NCBI GenBank assembly: GCA_964457585.1
Contig: CAYWFU010000042.1
Location: forward strand, 1-23,311
Source: CAYWFU01 sp964457585
GTDB lineage: Bacteria > JACRDZ01
Length of the DNA: 23,311 nucleotides
Direction: 5' to 3'
The position numbers and the translations under genes are program-made. Under the pieces are notes generated by a model, which saw nothing but the letters and a program-made list of their open reading frames with translations, was not told where the DNA came from and made no database searches. This document shows positions 7,643 through 15,512 of this stretch, one piece after another. Every line of letters begins with the position of its first letter. Within the stretch, counting starts at the first letter, position 1.

Positions 7643-7694
7643 TATTTAAATTTTAACAGATTAAACAAGGCAAAGTCAAATGCGTGTTTCTAAA

Positions 7695-8402
7695 TTAATA
7701 AGGCAGCTTTCCATTTCTAATTATTTCAACCAGAGTACTTATTGTTTTTTTATCCATATCGCTAGCCATCAATTTTTTGCATGTTTTTTCAAAATCATAC
7801 TTAACTCGTTTTAAATAAAATTCACCGTCTTCCCATATACAATATGAAGCTGTATTCATACCATCCCGCGGCTGCCCAACGCTTCCCGGATTTACAACTG
7901 TTTGATTATTTATTTTTTTTATCATTGGTAAATGCGAATGTCCTAAAAAAATATTTTCAGAATTAATACCTCTTATTTCAGCTTGTAATTCCTGAGAAGT
8001 TATATCAGGCTTAATATATTTATATAAATCACCAAGAGGAGATGCATGAGCAAGGGAAAAGACATGGTCACTGGTTTCGATATTCATATATTTTGGCAGA
8101 CTCAATAAAAATTTTTTATTTTCTCTGCTTACAAATTTGGAATTATTTTTACGGCTTGCTTGAGATAAATCTTTATATAAATAAGAACATCCGCAATCTA
8201 TATTGCTTGCCAATGCTTTGTCATGATTGCCAATCACGATAAAATTTGTCAAATCCTTTAAAATATTAATACATGGTTCAGGGTCAGGGCCATAATCGAC
8301 CATATCTCCAAGAAAAAAAAGCTTATCAAATTTTTCTTGATTTAATACAGCCTGTAAAGCTTCTAAATTTGCGTGTACATCCGAAATAATTAAAATTTTC
8401 AA
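7695..8402 (-). CDS. Calcineurin-like metallophosphoesterase (YfcE/MJ0936-type)
   Basis: This 235-residue cytoplasmic enzyme carries all the metal-binding motifs of the family in order: D8-x-H10 (ISDVHAN), GDMVDYGPDP, GNHDKAL, a central H in LAHASP, and GHSHLP near the end, followed by VVNPGSVGQPRDG. Such proteins hydrolyse phosphodiesters or phosphomonoesters with two metal ions. The natural substrate here cannot be read from sequence. The start is a TTG (8400-8402 on the plus strand), chosen because the canonical MKILIISDVHAN begins there and a GAGGA ribosome site lies 8 bases upstream. It starts three bases after the stop of murJ, so the two genes form an operon. Confidence 0.88.
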   Translation of the reverse strand: MKILIISDVHANLEALQAVLNQEKFDKLFFLGDMVDYGPDPEPCINILKDLTNFIVIGNHDKALASNIDCGCSYLYKDLSQASRKNNSKFVSRENKKFLLSLPKYMNIETSDHVFSLAHASPLGDLYKYIKPDITSQELQAEIRGINSENIFLGHSHLPMIKKINNQTVVNPGSVGQPRDGMNTASYCIWEDGEFYLKRVKYDFEKTCKKLMASDMDKKTISTLVEIIRNGKLPY

Positions 8403-8405
8403 ATA

Positions 8406-10043
8406 TCAATTCCTCTTCAAAAGTGTATTTAATGCATTTACTTCTTCTGCCTTAAGCAAATATGCTGACAATAAATAAAAAATAATACCTATTATGCCTG
8501 ATGATCCGACAATCAAAGCTAAAAAGAAAATATTTTTAATTGGAAATAATATTTCAAGATATTGTAAAACAAAATATACTATAGTACCGGATATAATTGA
8601 AGAAATTAAAAATTTAAACATTGATAATACTATTTTTTTACCATGTAAATTTTTTATTTTAAAGTGTAAAAGAATATATAATATCGTTAAATTAATCCAA
8701 CTGGTAACAGAAAAGCCAATTGATAATCCTATTACTCTTAAATCATCATAAGAATTTAAATCAAAAATTTTCAAAGTAATATCATGAATCCAGTTGGAAT
8801 AATTTAAAATTTTAATAAAGAATAAACTCATTGCAACATTAATACTGATGCTGATCAAATTAACAAAAAATGGTGTAAGCGTATCGTGTAAAGAATAAAA
8901 AGAACGTAAAATAAGAGGAGTAATTCCCTGAGAAAAAATACTCAGACAGAAATATCCTAAAACAGCAGAAGTAAGTATAACATTTTCTTGTGTAAATTTC
9001 CCTGTAAATAAAATAAAAGTTATAAGCTGCTTGCGTAAAATGAATAAAAAAAAACTTGCCGGAATTAAAAAGAAAAAAATTTTTGAAGCGGTTTTGTAAA
9101 AAATATCACTAAATTCATCAAAATTTTTATTTGCAAAAGCTAGAGATAAATGAGGAAAAGCGGCACTGACTATTGAAATGCTGAATATCCCCAGCGGCAT
9201 ACTCTGAATATTATTAGTTAAATTGAATATTGTAATTGAACCTTTATTTAAAGTAGAACCAATTATACTTCCGATTAATAAGCTTGCCTGTGAAATATCT
9301 ATACCGGCCATTCTTGGGATAAAAAGACGGAAAAATTCACTAACTGATGAATGCTTGTAGTTAATAATAGCTTTATAAGTAAATCCCAAATTTTTTGCTG
9401 AAAAATATTGCAGCAGCATATGTAATAACGCACCTATTATCACACCAAAAGTTAATCCTTTTACTCCCAGGATAGGAGCAAGAACAAATGCTCCAAAAAT
9501 AATTCCCAGATTATAAAGTATTGGAGCTAAGGACATCGAGATAAAGCGTTTGTATGAAACCAGAATACTGCTAAAAATACTGCTTATGCTAAATATAAAA
9601 GGTGAAAGCAGCATGATTCTTGTAGTTGACACGGCAATATCATATTTTTCTCCAGAAAAACCAGGTGCTACCAGATAAATCAATGCTGGAGCGAAAATCA
9701 TTAATAAAAAACAGCCAATCCCCATTATAATTATTATTAAATTGAGTATTGTATTTGTAAATTCCAGCATCTCTTTGTTGAAATTTTTATCATCTTTAAT
9801 GTAAGAGGTAATAATTGGGATAAAAGCTATTGATAATGTTCCAAGTATAAAAATATTATAAAAAAAATCAGGAATTTGAAAAGATGCATAATAAATATCT
9901 AAAGTGTCGCTTGTCCCAAATTGCCCGGCTAAAATACGATCACGCAATATTCCCAGAATACGGCTGACAAGAGAAGACAAAGCTAGAATAATTGCTCCGG
10001 TATTTATAGATTTTATTTCAAGATTAAGCCATTTTTTATACAT
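8406..10043 (-). CDS. murJ: Lipid II flippase MurJ
   Basis: This 545-residue integral membrane protein of the MATE-like MurJ/MviN family moves lipid II across the inner membrane for peptidoglycan synthesis. It begins with the family signature (ALSSLVSRILGILRDRILAG, then FGTSDTLDIYYASFQIPDFF), holding the conserved arginines and the acidic/aromatic run of the first helices. About fourteen hydrophobic segments follow, ending in a short lysine/arginine-rich tail. Length is close to the usual 510-550. It starts at an ATG preceded by the 161-base gap shared with divergent ftsH. The metallophosphoesterase gene follows after three bases. A 15-bp palindrome in the upstream region suggests a regulated promoter. 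Confidence 0.93.
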   Translation of the reverse strand: MYKKWLNLEIKSINTGAIILALSSLVSRILGILRDRILAGQFGTSDTLDIYYASFQIPDFFYNIFILGTLSIAFIPIITSYIKDDKNFNKEMLEFTNTILNLIIIIMGIGCFLLMIFAPALIYLVAPGFSGEKYDIAVSTTRIMLLSPFIFSISSIFSSILVSYKRFISMSLAPILYNLGIIFGAFVLAPILGVKGLTFGVIIGALLHMLLQYFSAKNLGFTYKAIINYKHSSVSEFFRLFIPRMAGIDISQASLLIGSIIGSTLNKGSITIFNLTNNIQSMPLGIFSISIVSAAFPHLSLAFANKNFDEFSDIFYKTASKIFFFLIPASFFLFILRKQLITFILFTGKFTQENVILTSAVLGYFCLSIFSQGITPLILRSFYSLHDTLTPFFVNLISISINVAMSLFFIKILNYSNWIHDITLKIFDLNSYDDLRVIGLSIGFSVTSWINLTILYILLHFKIKNLHGKKIVLSMFKFLISSIISGTIVYFVLQYLEILFPIKNIFFLALIVGSSGIIGIIFYLLSAYLLKAEEVNALNTLLKRN

Positions 10044-10064
10044 ATAATTTATTTTAACATAATA

Positions 10065-10079
10065 TACCCACTGTGGGTA
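10065..10079. promoter_or_regulatory. 15-bp palindrome in the murJ-ftsH divergent region
   Basis: TACCCACTGTGGGTA is a perfect palindrome with 7-bp arms and a single central base, GC-richer than its surroundings. On the murJ strand it directly abuts a TATATT box (minus-strand reading of 10061-10066), so it would occupy the spacer of a murJ promoter, a typical repressor operator position. No -35 box of quality is visible. The regulator is unknown. Confidence 0.45.
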
Positions 10080-10136
10080 GAAAATAATGTGGTTTGTTTT
10101 TCAATTTTGGAGAATTTGTGGGAGTTTAAATAAAAA

Positions 10137-10167
10137 TTGCAATTATAAACAAAATATGATATATAAT
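10137..10167 (+). promoter_or_regulatory. Probable promoter of ftsH
   Basis: TTGCAA (10137-10142) is followed by TATATA at 17 bases (10160-10165) or an exact TATAAT at 19 bases (10162-10167). The ftsH start lies 37 bases downstream with the ribosome site AAAGGAG at 10186-10192. This is the only promoter-like stretch between the divergent genes on this strand. Confidence 0.5.
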
Positions 10168-10204
10168 TAGGTTTAACAATTTTAGAAAGGAGTTTTAAAA
10201 TATA

Positions 10205-12034
10205 ATGAATAATTTTTATAAAAATTTAGCTTTTTTTCTGGTTATAATTATTATATTAGTCGCTGTGTTTCAGTTAACGTATAATCAAAAAGCTTTAACA
10301 CAAAGAGTAATTTATAGTGATCTCATTGCTGCTGTTGAAAAAAATGAAATTTTAGAAGTAATGATTAATAAAAATGTCGTTACTGGAAAATTTAAAAATA
10401 ATAAAAGCTTTGAAACAATAATACCTGAAAATGATCCTCAATTTTATGAAATTCTGCGTAAAAATAATATCAAAATAATTTTAAAACCAACAGATGAAGG
10501 TTCCTGGTGGATGCCTATAATTGTGAATTTTTTTCCAATTCTTTTATTTATTGGATTATTTATGTTTTTAATGCGTCAGATGCAGGGGCCGGGGAATAAA
10601 GCTCTTGCTTTTGGTAAAAGCAGAGCAAAGCTGCATTCTGAAAAGCAGACAAAAATTACTTTTAAAGATGTAGCTGGTGCAGATGAACCGAAGCAGGAAT
10701 TACAGGAAATAATAGAGTTTTTAAAAGATCCAAAAAGATTTCAAAAACTCGGCGGAAAAATTCCCAAAGGGGTTTTGCTTTTTGGCCCTCCTGGAACAGG
10801 AAAAACCCTGCTTGCTAAAGCAGTAGCCGGTGAAGCCAATACTCCATTTTTCAGCATCAGTGGTTCGGATTTTGTTGAAATGTTTGTTGGAGTCGGGGCA
10901 TCGCGTGTAAGAGACCTTTTTGATCAAGGCAAGAAGAGTGCACCATGTATCATATTTATTGATGAAATTGATGCTGTTGGAAGGCAGCGCTTTGCAGGCC
11001 TCGGAGGCGGGCATGATGAACGTGAACAGACATTGAATCAGCTTCTGGTTGAAATGGATGGCTTTGACAGCAATGAAGGGGTAATATTAATTGCTGCAAC
11101 AAACAGACCTGATGTGCTTGATCCTGCACTATTGCGTCCGGGAAGGTTTGATCGGCATATTGTTGTAGACAGACCTGATATTAAAGGCAGAGAAGGAATA
11201 ATTTTGGTACACAGCAAAAATATTCCGCTGAACAAAAATGTTGATATAAAAGTTTTAGCAAGAAGAACACCCGGTTTTTCAGGTGCAGACCTTGCTAATA
11301 TGATAAATGAGGCCGCTCTTTTAGCTTCCCGCCGGAATAAAACCGCGGTAGAAATGGATGAATTTGAAGAAGGGATTGAACGTGTAATGGCAGGGCCTGA
11401 ACGCAAAAGCAGAGCAATAAATGATAAAGAGAAAAAAATAGTGGCTTATCATGAATCAGGACATGCTCTGGTTGCAAGAATGACTCCGGGAACGGATCCT
11501 GTTCATAAAATTTCAATTATTCCGCGCGGAATAGGCGCATTAGGTTATACTTTGCAATTACCAACGGAAGATAGATATCTTACAACAAAAACTGAAATAA
11601 TGAATCAGATTAATATACTTTTAGGCGGTAGAGTTGCAGAAACTATTATTTTTGGTGAAATAACTACCGGAGCACAAAATGATTTAGAAAGAGCTACTGA
11701 TACTGCGCATAGAATGGTATGTGAATTTGGAATGAGCGACACTCTGGGCCCATTAACTTTCGGACAAAGAGAAAAACAGGTATTTTTAGGCAGAGATATA
11801 CTAAAAGATAAGAATTATAGTGAGAAAACTGCAATAGAAATTGATAAAGAAGTTAGAGAAATTGTTGAAACATGCTATAAAAAAGTCCACACTATAATTG
11901 AGAGTCAAAAACCAAAATTAATTAAATTAGCAGAGACATTACTCGAAAAAGAAATTCTGGGAAGTGAAGAAATTGAAGCGATTTTAAAGGAAGGTAATGG
12001 ATTCACTGATGCAGGGGATGCAACTGTTACTTAA
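10205..12034 (+). CDS. ftsH: ATP-dependent zinc metalloprotease FtsH
   Basis: This 609-residue membrane-anchored AAA+ protease degrades misfolded membrane proteins and selected regulators. It has an N-terminal membrane helix (about 7-26), a periplasmic domain, a second helix (about 101-121), and the AAA module with Walker A GPPGTGKT at 194-201, Walker B IIFIDEIDAVG, and the second region of homology (ATNRPDVLDPALLRPGRFDR). The peptidase domain has zinc site H416-E-S-G-H420 and the third ligand region TTGAQNDLERATDTA. Everything needed for activity is present and length is standard. It has its own promoter and a strong ribosome site. The next gene, folE, starts 130 bases downstream, so ftsH may be co-transcribed with the folate genes or separate. 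Confidence 0.97.
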   Translation: MNNFYKNLAFFLVIIIILVAVFQLTYNQKALTQRVIYSDLIAAVEKNEILEVMINKNVVTGKFKNNKSFETIIPENDPQFYEILRKNNIKIILKPTDEGSWWMPIIVNFFPILLFIGLFMFLMRQMQGPGNKALAFGKSRAKLHSEKQTKITFKDVAGADEPKQELQEIIEFLKDPKRFQKLGGKIPKGVLLFGPPGTGKTLLAKAVAGEANTPFFSISGSDFVEMFVGVGASRVRDLFDQGKKSAPCIIFIDEIDAVGRQRFAGLGGGHDEREQTLNQLLVEMDGFDSNEGVILIAATNRPDVLDPALLRPGRFDRHIVVDRPDIKGREGIILVHSKNIPLNKNVDIKVLARRTPGFSGADLANMINEAALLASRRNKTAVEMDEFEEGIERVMAGPERKSRAINDKEKKIVAYHESGHALVARMTPGTDPVHKISIIPRGIGALGYTLQLPTEDRYLTTKTEIMNQINILLGGRVAETIIFGEITTGAQNDLERATDTAHRMVCEFGMSDTLGPLTFGQREKQVFLGRDILKDKNYSEKTAIEIDKEVREIVETCYKKVHTIIESQKPKLIKLAETLLEKEILGSEEIEAILKEGNGFTDAGDATVT

Positions 12035-12057
12035 GTTGACTGAGTTTTTGCGGAGGT

Positions 12058-12107
12058 AAATTCAAAATTCAAAATTTAAAATGCAAAATTGTTGTGTCCT
12101 GCGGACA
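12058..12107. repeat. Short AT repeats plus small dyad between ftsH and folE
   Basis: The stretch 12058-12090 repeats variants of AAATTCAAA/AAATGCAAA, and at 12095-12107 TGTCC-tgc-GGACA forms a 5-bp stem with a 3-base loop. This may be a degenerate interspersed repeat. The dyad is too small to be a convincing terminator. I see no gene in the 130 bases. Confidence 0.3.
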
Positions 12108-12164
12108 TTTGTTGATTTAAAACATAATGAGCTGTTACTGCATAAGCTCCATAGGTGTTAAGTT

Positions 12165-12746
12165 ATGGAACAAACAAAAGAAAAAAAAATAGATAAAGAA
12201 AAAATAAAACGTGCAACAGTTATGCTGCTTGAAGCAATTGGAGAAGATGTTACTAGAGAAGGATTAATAGATACTCCAATGCGAGTGGCTGATATGTACG
12301 AGGAAATTTTTGGCGGTATGTTCAGGAGAGCTGAAGATGATCTGAAAATTTTCTCTACAAAAAATAAAGATGAAATGATCCTGGTTAAAGACATCCCTTT
12401 ATATTCTATGTGCGAACATCATTTAGTGCCTTTTATTGGTAAAGCGCATGTAGCTTATATCCCGTCCCAGAATAAAATTACCGGGCTAAGCAAAGTAGCG
12501 CGAATAGTAGATACTCTTGCCCGTCGTCCACAGCTTCAGGAGCGGCTTACTACAGAAATTGCTGATGTGTTTGCAAAAACGCTCAAACCAAAAGGAGTTT
12601 TAGTTGTAATTGAAGCTGAACATATGTGTATGGTAATGAGAGGAATAAAAAAACCGGGTTCTCTGACTGTCACTTCTGCAATACGCGGCATTTTTCGAGA
12701 AGCGGCTACAAGAAATGAAGTATTTTCACTTATTAAAGGTTCATAA
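12165..12746 (+). CDS. folE: GTP cyclohydrolase I (FolE type IA)
   Basis: The protein has 193 residues and catalyses GTP to 7,8-dihydroneopterin triphosphate, the first step of tetrahydrofolate synthesis. The zinc site is complete: C83 and H86 in SMCEHHLVPFIGKAHVAYIP and C155 in EAEHMCMVMRGIKKPGS. The family signature GLSKVARIVDTLARRPQLQE follows, and VTSAIRGIFR closes the active-site barrel. The presence of both cysteines marks the zinc-dependent IA type. The ribosome site is weak (AGG near 12153-12155). folP begins two bases after the stop, so the two folate genes are one transcriptional unit. Confidence 0.96.
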   Translation: MEQTKEKKIDKEKIKRATVMLLEAIGEDVTREGLIDTPMRVADMYEEIFGGMFRRAEDDLKIFSTKNKDEMILVKDIPLYSMCEHHLVPFIGKAHVAYIPSQNKITGLSKVARIVDTLARRPQLQERLTTEIADVFAKTLKPKGVLVVIEAEHMCMVMRGIKKPGSLTVTSAIRGIFREAATRNEVFSLIKGS

Positions 12747-12748
12747 AT

Positions 12749-13652
12749 ATGTCATTTCTACCATATGTGTTGCATAATAATCCAGATTCATCCCATAATA
12801 ATTATATAAAAAAAGATTTTATTCTGAAATTTCGTTCCGGATACTCATTGGATTTAAGCAAAAAAACATCTATTATGGGTATTTTGAATATTACTCCGGA
12901 TTCATTTTCAGACGGAGGAGATTTTTTTAATATTGATGCAGCAGTTAAGCATGGTCTGCGCTTAGAGGAAGAAGGAGCAGATATAATTGATATTGGCGGA
13001 GAATCATCCAGACCCGGTTCGCTTCAAATATCCGAAGAAGAAGAACTGGCAAGAATTGAGCCTGTACTTAAAGAGCTTATTCCACTTTTGCATATCCCAA
13101 TTTCAGTAGATACATATAAAGTTAAAGTTGCAATTCGCGCATTGGAATTAGGTGTATCATTAATTAATAATATAAATGCCCTGCAGCTGGATTCAGAATT
13201 TGCAGGAGTAATCGCTAAATATAAGGTACCGATTGTATTAATGCATATGAAAGGAACTCCCCGAAATATGCAGACAAATCCTCATTATGATTCAGTGATT
13301 GATGAAATAATTTCTTCACTTGAAGAGAGTGTTAATATTGCATTAAATTCCGGGATCAAATCTGAAAATATTATAATAGACCCGGGAATAGGATTTGGAA
13401 AAACTCTTGAACATAATTTANNNNNNNNNNCATCTTGATAGTTTTCGCAGTTTGGGATATCCAATTCTAATAGGCACATCACGTAAATCCATGATTGGAA
13501 ATATTTTAAACTTGCCTCCTAAAGAACGGCTTGAAGGAACTATTGCCACCGTAGTTATTTCAGTAATGAATGGCGCACATATAGTAAGAGTTCATGATGT
13601 AATGGAAATAAAACGGTCAATTCTTATAGCTGACGCAATTAAAAATAGTTGA
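12749..13652 (+). CDS. folP: Dihydropteroate synthase (interrupted by a 10-N assembly gap)
   Basis: The enzyme condenses dihydropterin pyrophosphate with p-aminobenzoate in folate synthesis. All TIM-barrel signatures are present: GILNITPDSFSDGG, DIGGESSRPGS, LMHMKGTPRNMQ, DPGIGFGKT, and after the gap LIGTSRKSMIG and the terminal VRVHDVMEIKRS. About 35-40 residues precede the first motif, a longer leader than in short FolP proteins. The 10 Ns at 13421-13430 fall between EHNL and HLDSF. The flanking frames differ, so 10 cannot be the true number of missing bases: three or four codons (9 or 12 bases) are expected from the family. I therefore treat it as one intact gene with an unresolved patch. 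It lies two bases after folE. Confidence 0.93.
13421..13430. other. Assembly gap (10 N) inside folP
   Basis: Ten undetermined bases separate the two halves of dihydropteroate synthase, which are in different frames. The length is a placeholder and not a measurement. Confidence 0.95.
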
Positions 13653-13681
13653 TTTATTTGCCGATATCAATTGTAAATTAG

Positions 13682-13739
13682 GCTCGATAAATCGAGCAAC
13701 TACAATGCATTATGTTTGTAGTTGCCCAATTTATTGGGC
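13682..13739. repeat. Three back-to-back perfect hairpins between folP and cdaA
   Basis: Stem 1 is GCTCGAT-aa-ATCGAGC (13682-13697). Stem 2 is AACTACAA (13698-13705) with TTGTAGTT (13716-13723) around a 10-base loop. Stem 3 is GCCCAAT-tt-ATTGGGC (13724-13739). No base separates the three stems. Stem 3 read on the other strand differs from stem 1 only at paired positions, so the differences compensate and the whole unit is itself an imperfect palindrome with stem 2 at its centre. It looks like a REP-type interspersed element, or a structured RNA or cruciform. It could also end the folate transcript before cdaA. Confidence 0.75.
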
Positions 13740-13786
13740 ATATTTAATTTTCTATACATTAAATTAGTTTTTAAAGGAAAAATATC

Positions 13787-14614
13787 ATGCCTAAAATTTT
13801 AACTGCTATACGCTGGCAGGATTTTGTAGATATTTTTATTGTAGGATATTTCCTTTATAGATTATTTTTATTAATAAAGGGCACAAGAGCAGTACAGATG
13901 CTTTTTGGTCTGTTTTTTCTTGCTATTGCCACTTTTCTTGCTCAATGGGGACAATTTTATACTATTGACTGGGTACTTAAAAACTTTTTCACTTTATGGG
14001 TGATAATATTCATTATAGTATTTCAACCTGAACTTAGAAAAGCTTTAGCTGAGATGGGGCGAAGTAAGATTTATAATTTATTTGAACATGGAAACATCTA
14101 TTTTATTATTGATGAAATTGTAAAAGCAAGTACTGCATTAAGCCAGAAAGGGTATGGAGCATTAATAGTCATTGAAAGAGAAATAGGATTAAAGAATTAT
14201 ATTGAAACAGGTGTAGATATCAGTGGAAAATTATCATCAGAATTATTGATTAATATTTTTCATCCGAATACTCCGCTGCATGATGGTGCTGTTATTATAC
14301 AGAATGATAATATAGCTGCGGCTGCTTGTATTTTACCTCTTTCAAGCATCAGCGCCAGTCCAAAAGATATTGGAACACGACATAGAGCAGCAATCGGGAT
14401 CACCGAAGAAACAGACGCTGTGGTTATTGTTGTATCTGAAGAAACAAGAAATATATCCATTGCAATAAGAGGAAGGATGACAAGAAATCAGGATGAAGAA
14501 AATCTTAGAAATGTTTTGAGAAATATTTTTTCACCTGTTAAAAAAAATAAAATTAATAAAACTCAAGGAATATTTAAAAATTTATGGACATTAAAAAAAT
14601 CGGGAACAAAATAA
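13787..14614 (+). CDS. cdaA: Diadenylate cyclase CdaA (DacA)
   Basis: This 275-residue membrane enzyme makes c-di-AMP from two ATP. Three hydrophobic helices occupy about residues 10-80, then comes the DAC (DisA_N) domain with D166-G-A (LHDGAVII) and R198-H-R (GTRHRAAIG), the two hallmark catalytic motifs, followed by EETDAVVIVVSEE. Length matches the CdaA type and not DisA or CdaS. The ribosome site AAAGGAAA precedes the ATG. The reading frame overlaps ybbR by 31 bases, and glmM follows. This cdaA-cdaR-glmM block is conserved in many bacteria, where CdaR and GlmM bind and restrain CdaA, tying the second messenger to cell-wall precursor supply and osmotic control. Confidence 0.96.
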   Translation: MPKILTAIRWQDFVDIFIVGYFLYRLFLLIKGTRAVQMLFGLFFLAIATFLAQWGQFYTIDWVLKNFFTLWVIIFIIVFQPELRKALAEMGRSKIYNLFEHGNIYFIIDEIVKASTALSQKGYGALIVIEREIGLKNYIETGVDISGKLSSELLINIFHPNTPLHDGAVIIQNDNIAAAACILPLSSISASPKDIGTRHRAAIGITEETDAVVIVVSEETRNISIAIRGRMTRNQDEENLRNVLRNIFSPVKKNKINKTQGIFKNLWTLKKSGTK

Positions 14615-15498
14615 GCCAGAATATTGAACTGAAAATTATTTCTTTTATTTTAGCTATTATTTTATGGTTTTATGCAATTGGACAGCAAAAATCAGAAATT
14701 ATTTTTAATATTCCACTGGAAATTAAAACAAAAGAAAATATGATAGCTTTTAATCAAAGTACTGAGTTTGTAACAATTACCTTACGCGGACAGCAAAATG
14801 TTATTAAAGGAATAAGTAAATCGCAATTCAAAATAACAGTAAATCTTAATGAAAGTACGCCAGGCATAATAAATTATAGGTTAAGCCCTAAAAATGTTTC
14901 AATCCCTGAAGAAATTGAAATAATAGATATTGAACCTGAACAATTTACTGCAAAAATTGATTATATTGATTTTAAAATTGTCCCTGTTAATATAATTCAG
15001 GAGGGAAAAGTGCCAGCAGGATATTTTATTGAAAAAATTTCTGCTGAGCCGGAAATGGTCAGAATAGAAGGTGTAAAATCAAAAATTGAAAAAATTTCAT
15101 TTATTGAAACATTCCCTTTAATTACCAAAGGCGCTAAACAAAATTTTACTAATATTGTAAAACTTCAGCGTCTTGAGGAAGGGATTTTTATTAAAGGAAA
15201 TAATGAAATTAAAGTAACTGTAGTAATATCAAGAGAAGAAATTATTCCAAAATTAGAAATAAAAGTGATTAATTATGAACCATTTCAGGTTAATGTTACA
15301 CCTCAATATATTCAAGCAATAATTTATGGGGAAAATCACGCTCTGGAATTACTGAATAAAAAAACAATTACAGCATCAATAAATGTAAAGGGGATGAAAA
15401 AAGGAGAATATATTTTACATGATGTTGCTTTATCACTGCCAGATGGTGTAAAATTAAAAAAGATTATACCAGAGGAAGTAAAGGTTATTATAAATTAA
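14584..15498 (+). CDS. cdaR: YbbR-domain protein, CdaA regulator CdaR
   Basis: This 304-residue protein has a single N-terminal membrane helix (about 17-32, IISFILAIILWFYAIG) followed by extracytoplasmic YbbR repeats, about three, recognisable by phrases such as FVTITLRGQQNVIKGISK, PEMVRIEGVKSKIEKIS and the closing LPDGVKLKKIIPEEVKVII. Homologues bind CdaA in the membrane and modulate c-di-AMP output. The start lies inside cdaA (31-base overlap), with AAGGAA upstream in the cdaA coding sequence, pointing to coupled translation. glmM follows after 14 bases. Assignment rests on the helix, the repeats and the conserved location. Confidence 0.9.
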   Translation: MDIKKIGNKISQNIELKIISFILAIILWFYAIGQQKSEIIFNIPLEIKTKENMIAFNQSTEFVTITLRGQQNVIKGISKSQFKITVNLNESTPGIINYRLSPKNVSIPEEIEIIDIEPEQFTAKIDYIDFKIVPVNIIQEGKVPAGYFIEKISAEPEMVRIEGVKSKIEKISFIETFPLITKGAKQNFTNIVKLQRLEEGIFIKGNNEIKVTVVISREEIIPKLEIKVINYEPFQVNVTPQYIQAIIYGENHALELLNKKTITASINVKGMKKGEYILHDVALSLPDGVKLKKIIPEEVKVIIN

Positions 15499-15512
15499 AG
15501 GGAGTTTGTTTA

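Noticed and set aside
10721..11516. Three minus-strand frames inside ftsH
   Set aside because: The plus-strand FtsH motifs run continuously through the region, so these are antisense shadows.
12081..12161. 26-codon open frame just upstream of folE and in frame with it
   Set aside because: A GGAGG lies about 25 bases ahead, too far to serve the ATG, and the peptide has no recognisable character. A leader peptide is possible but unsupported.
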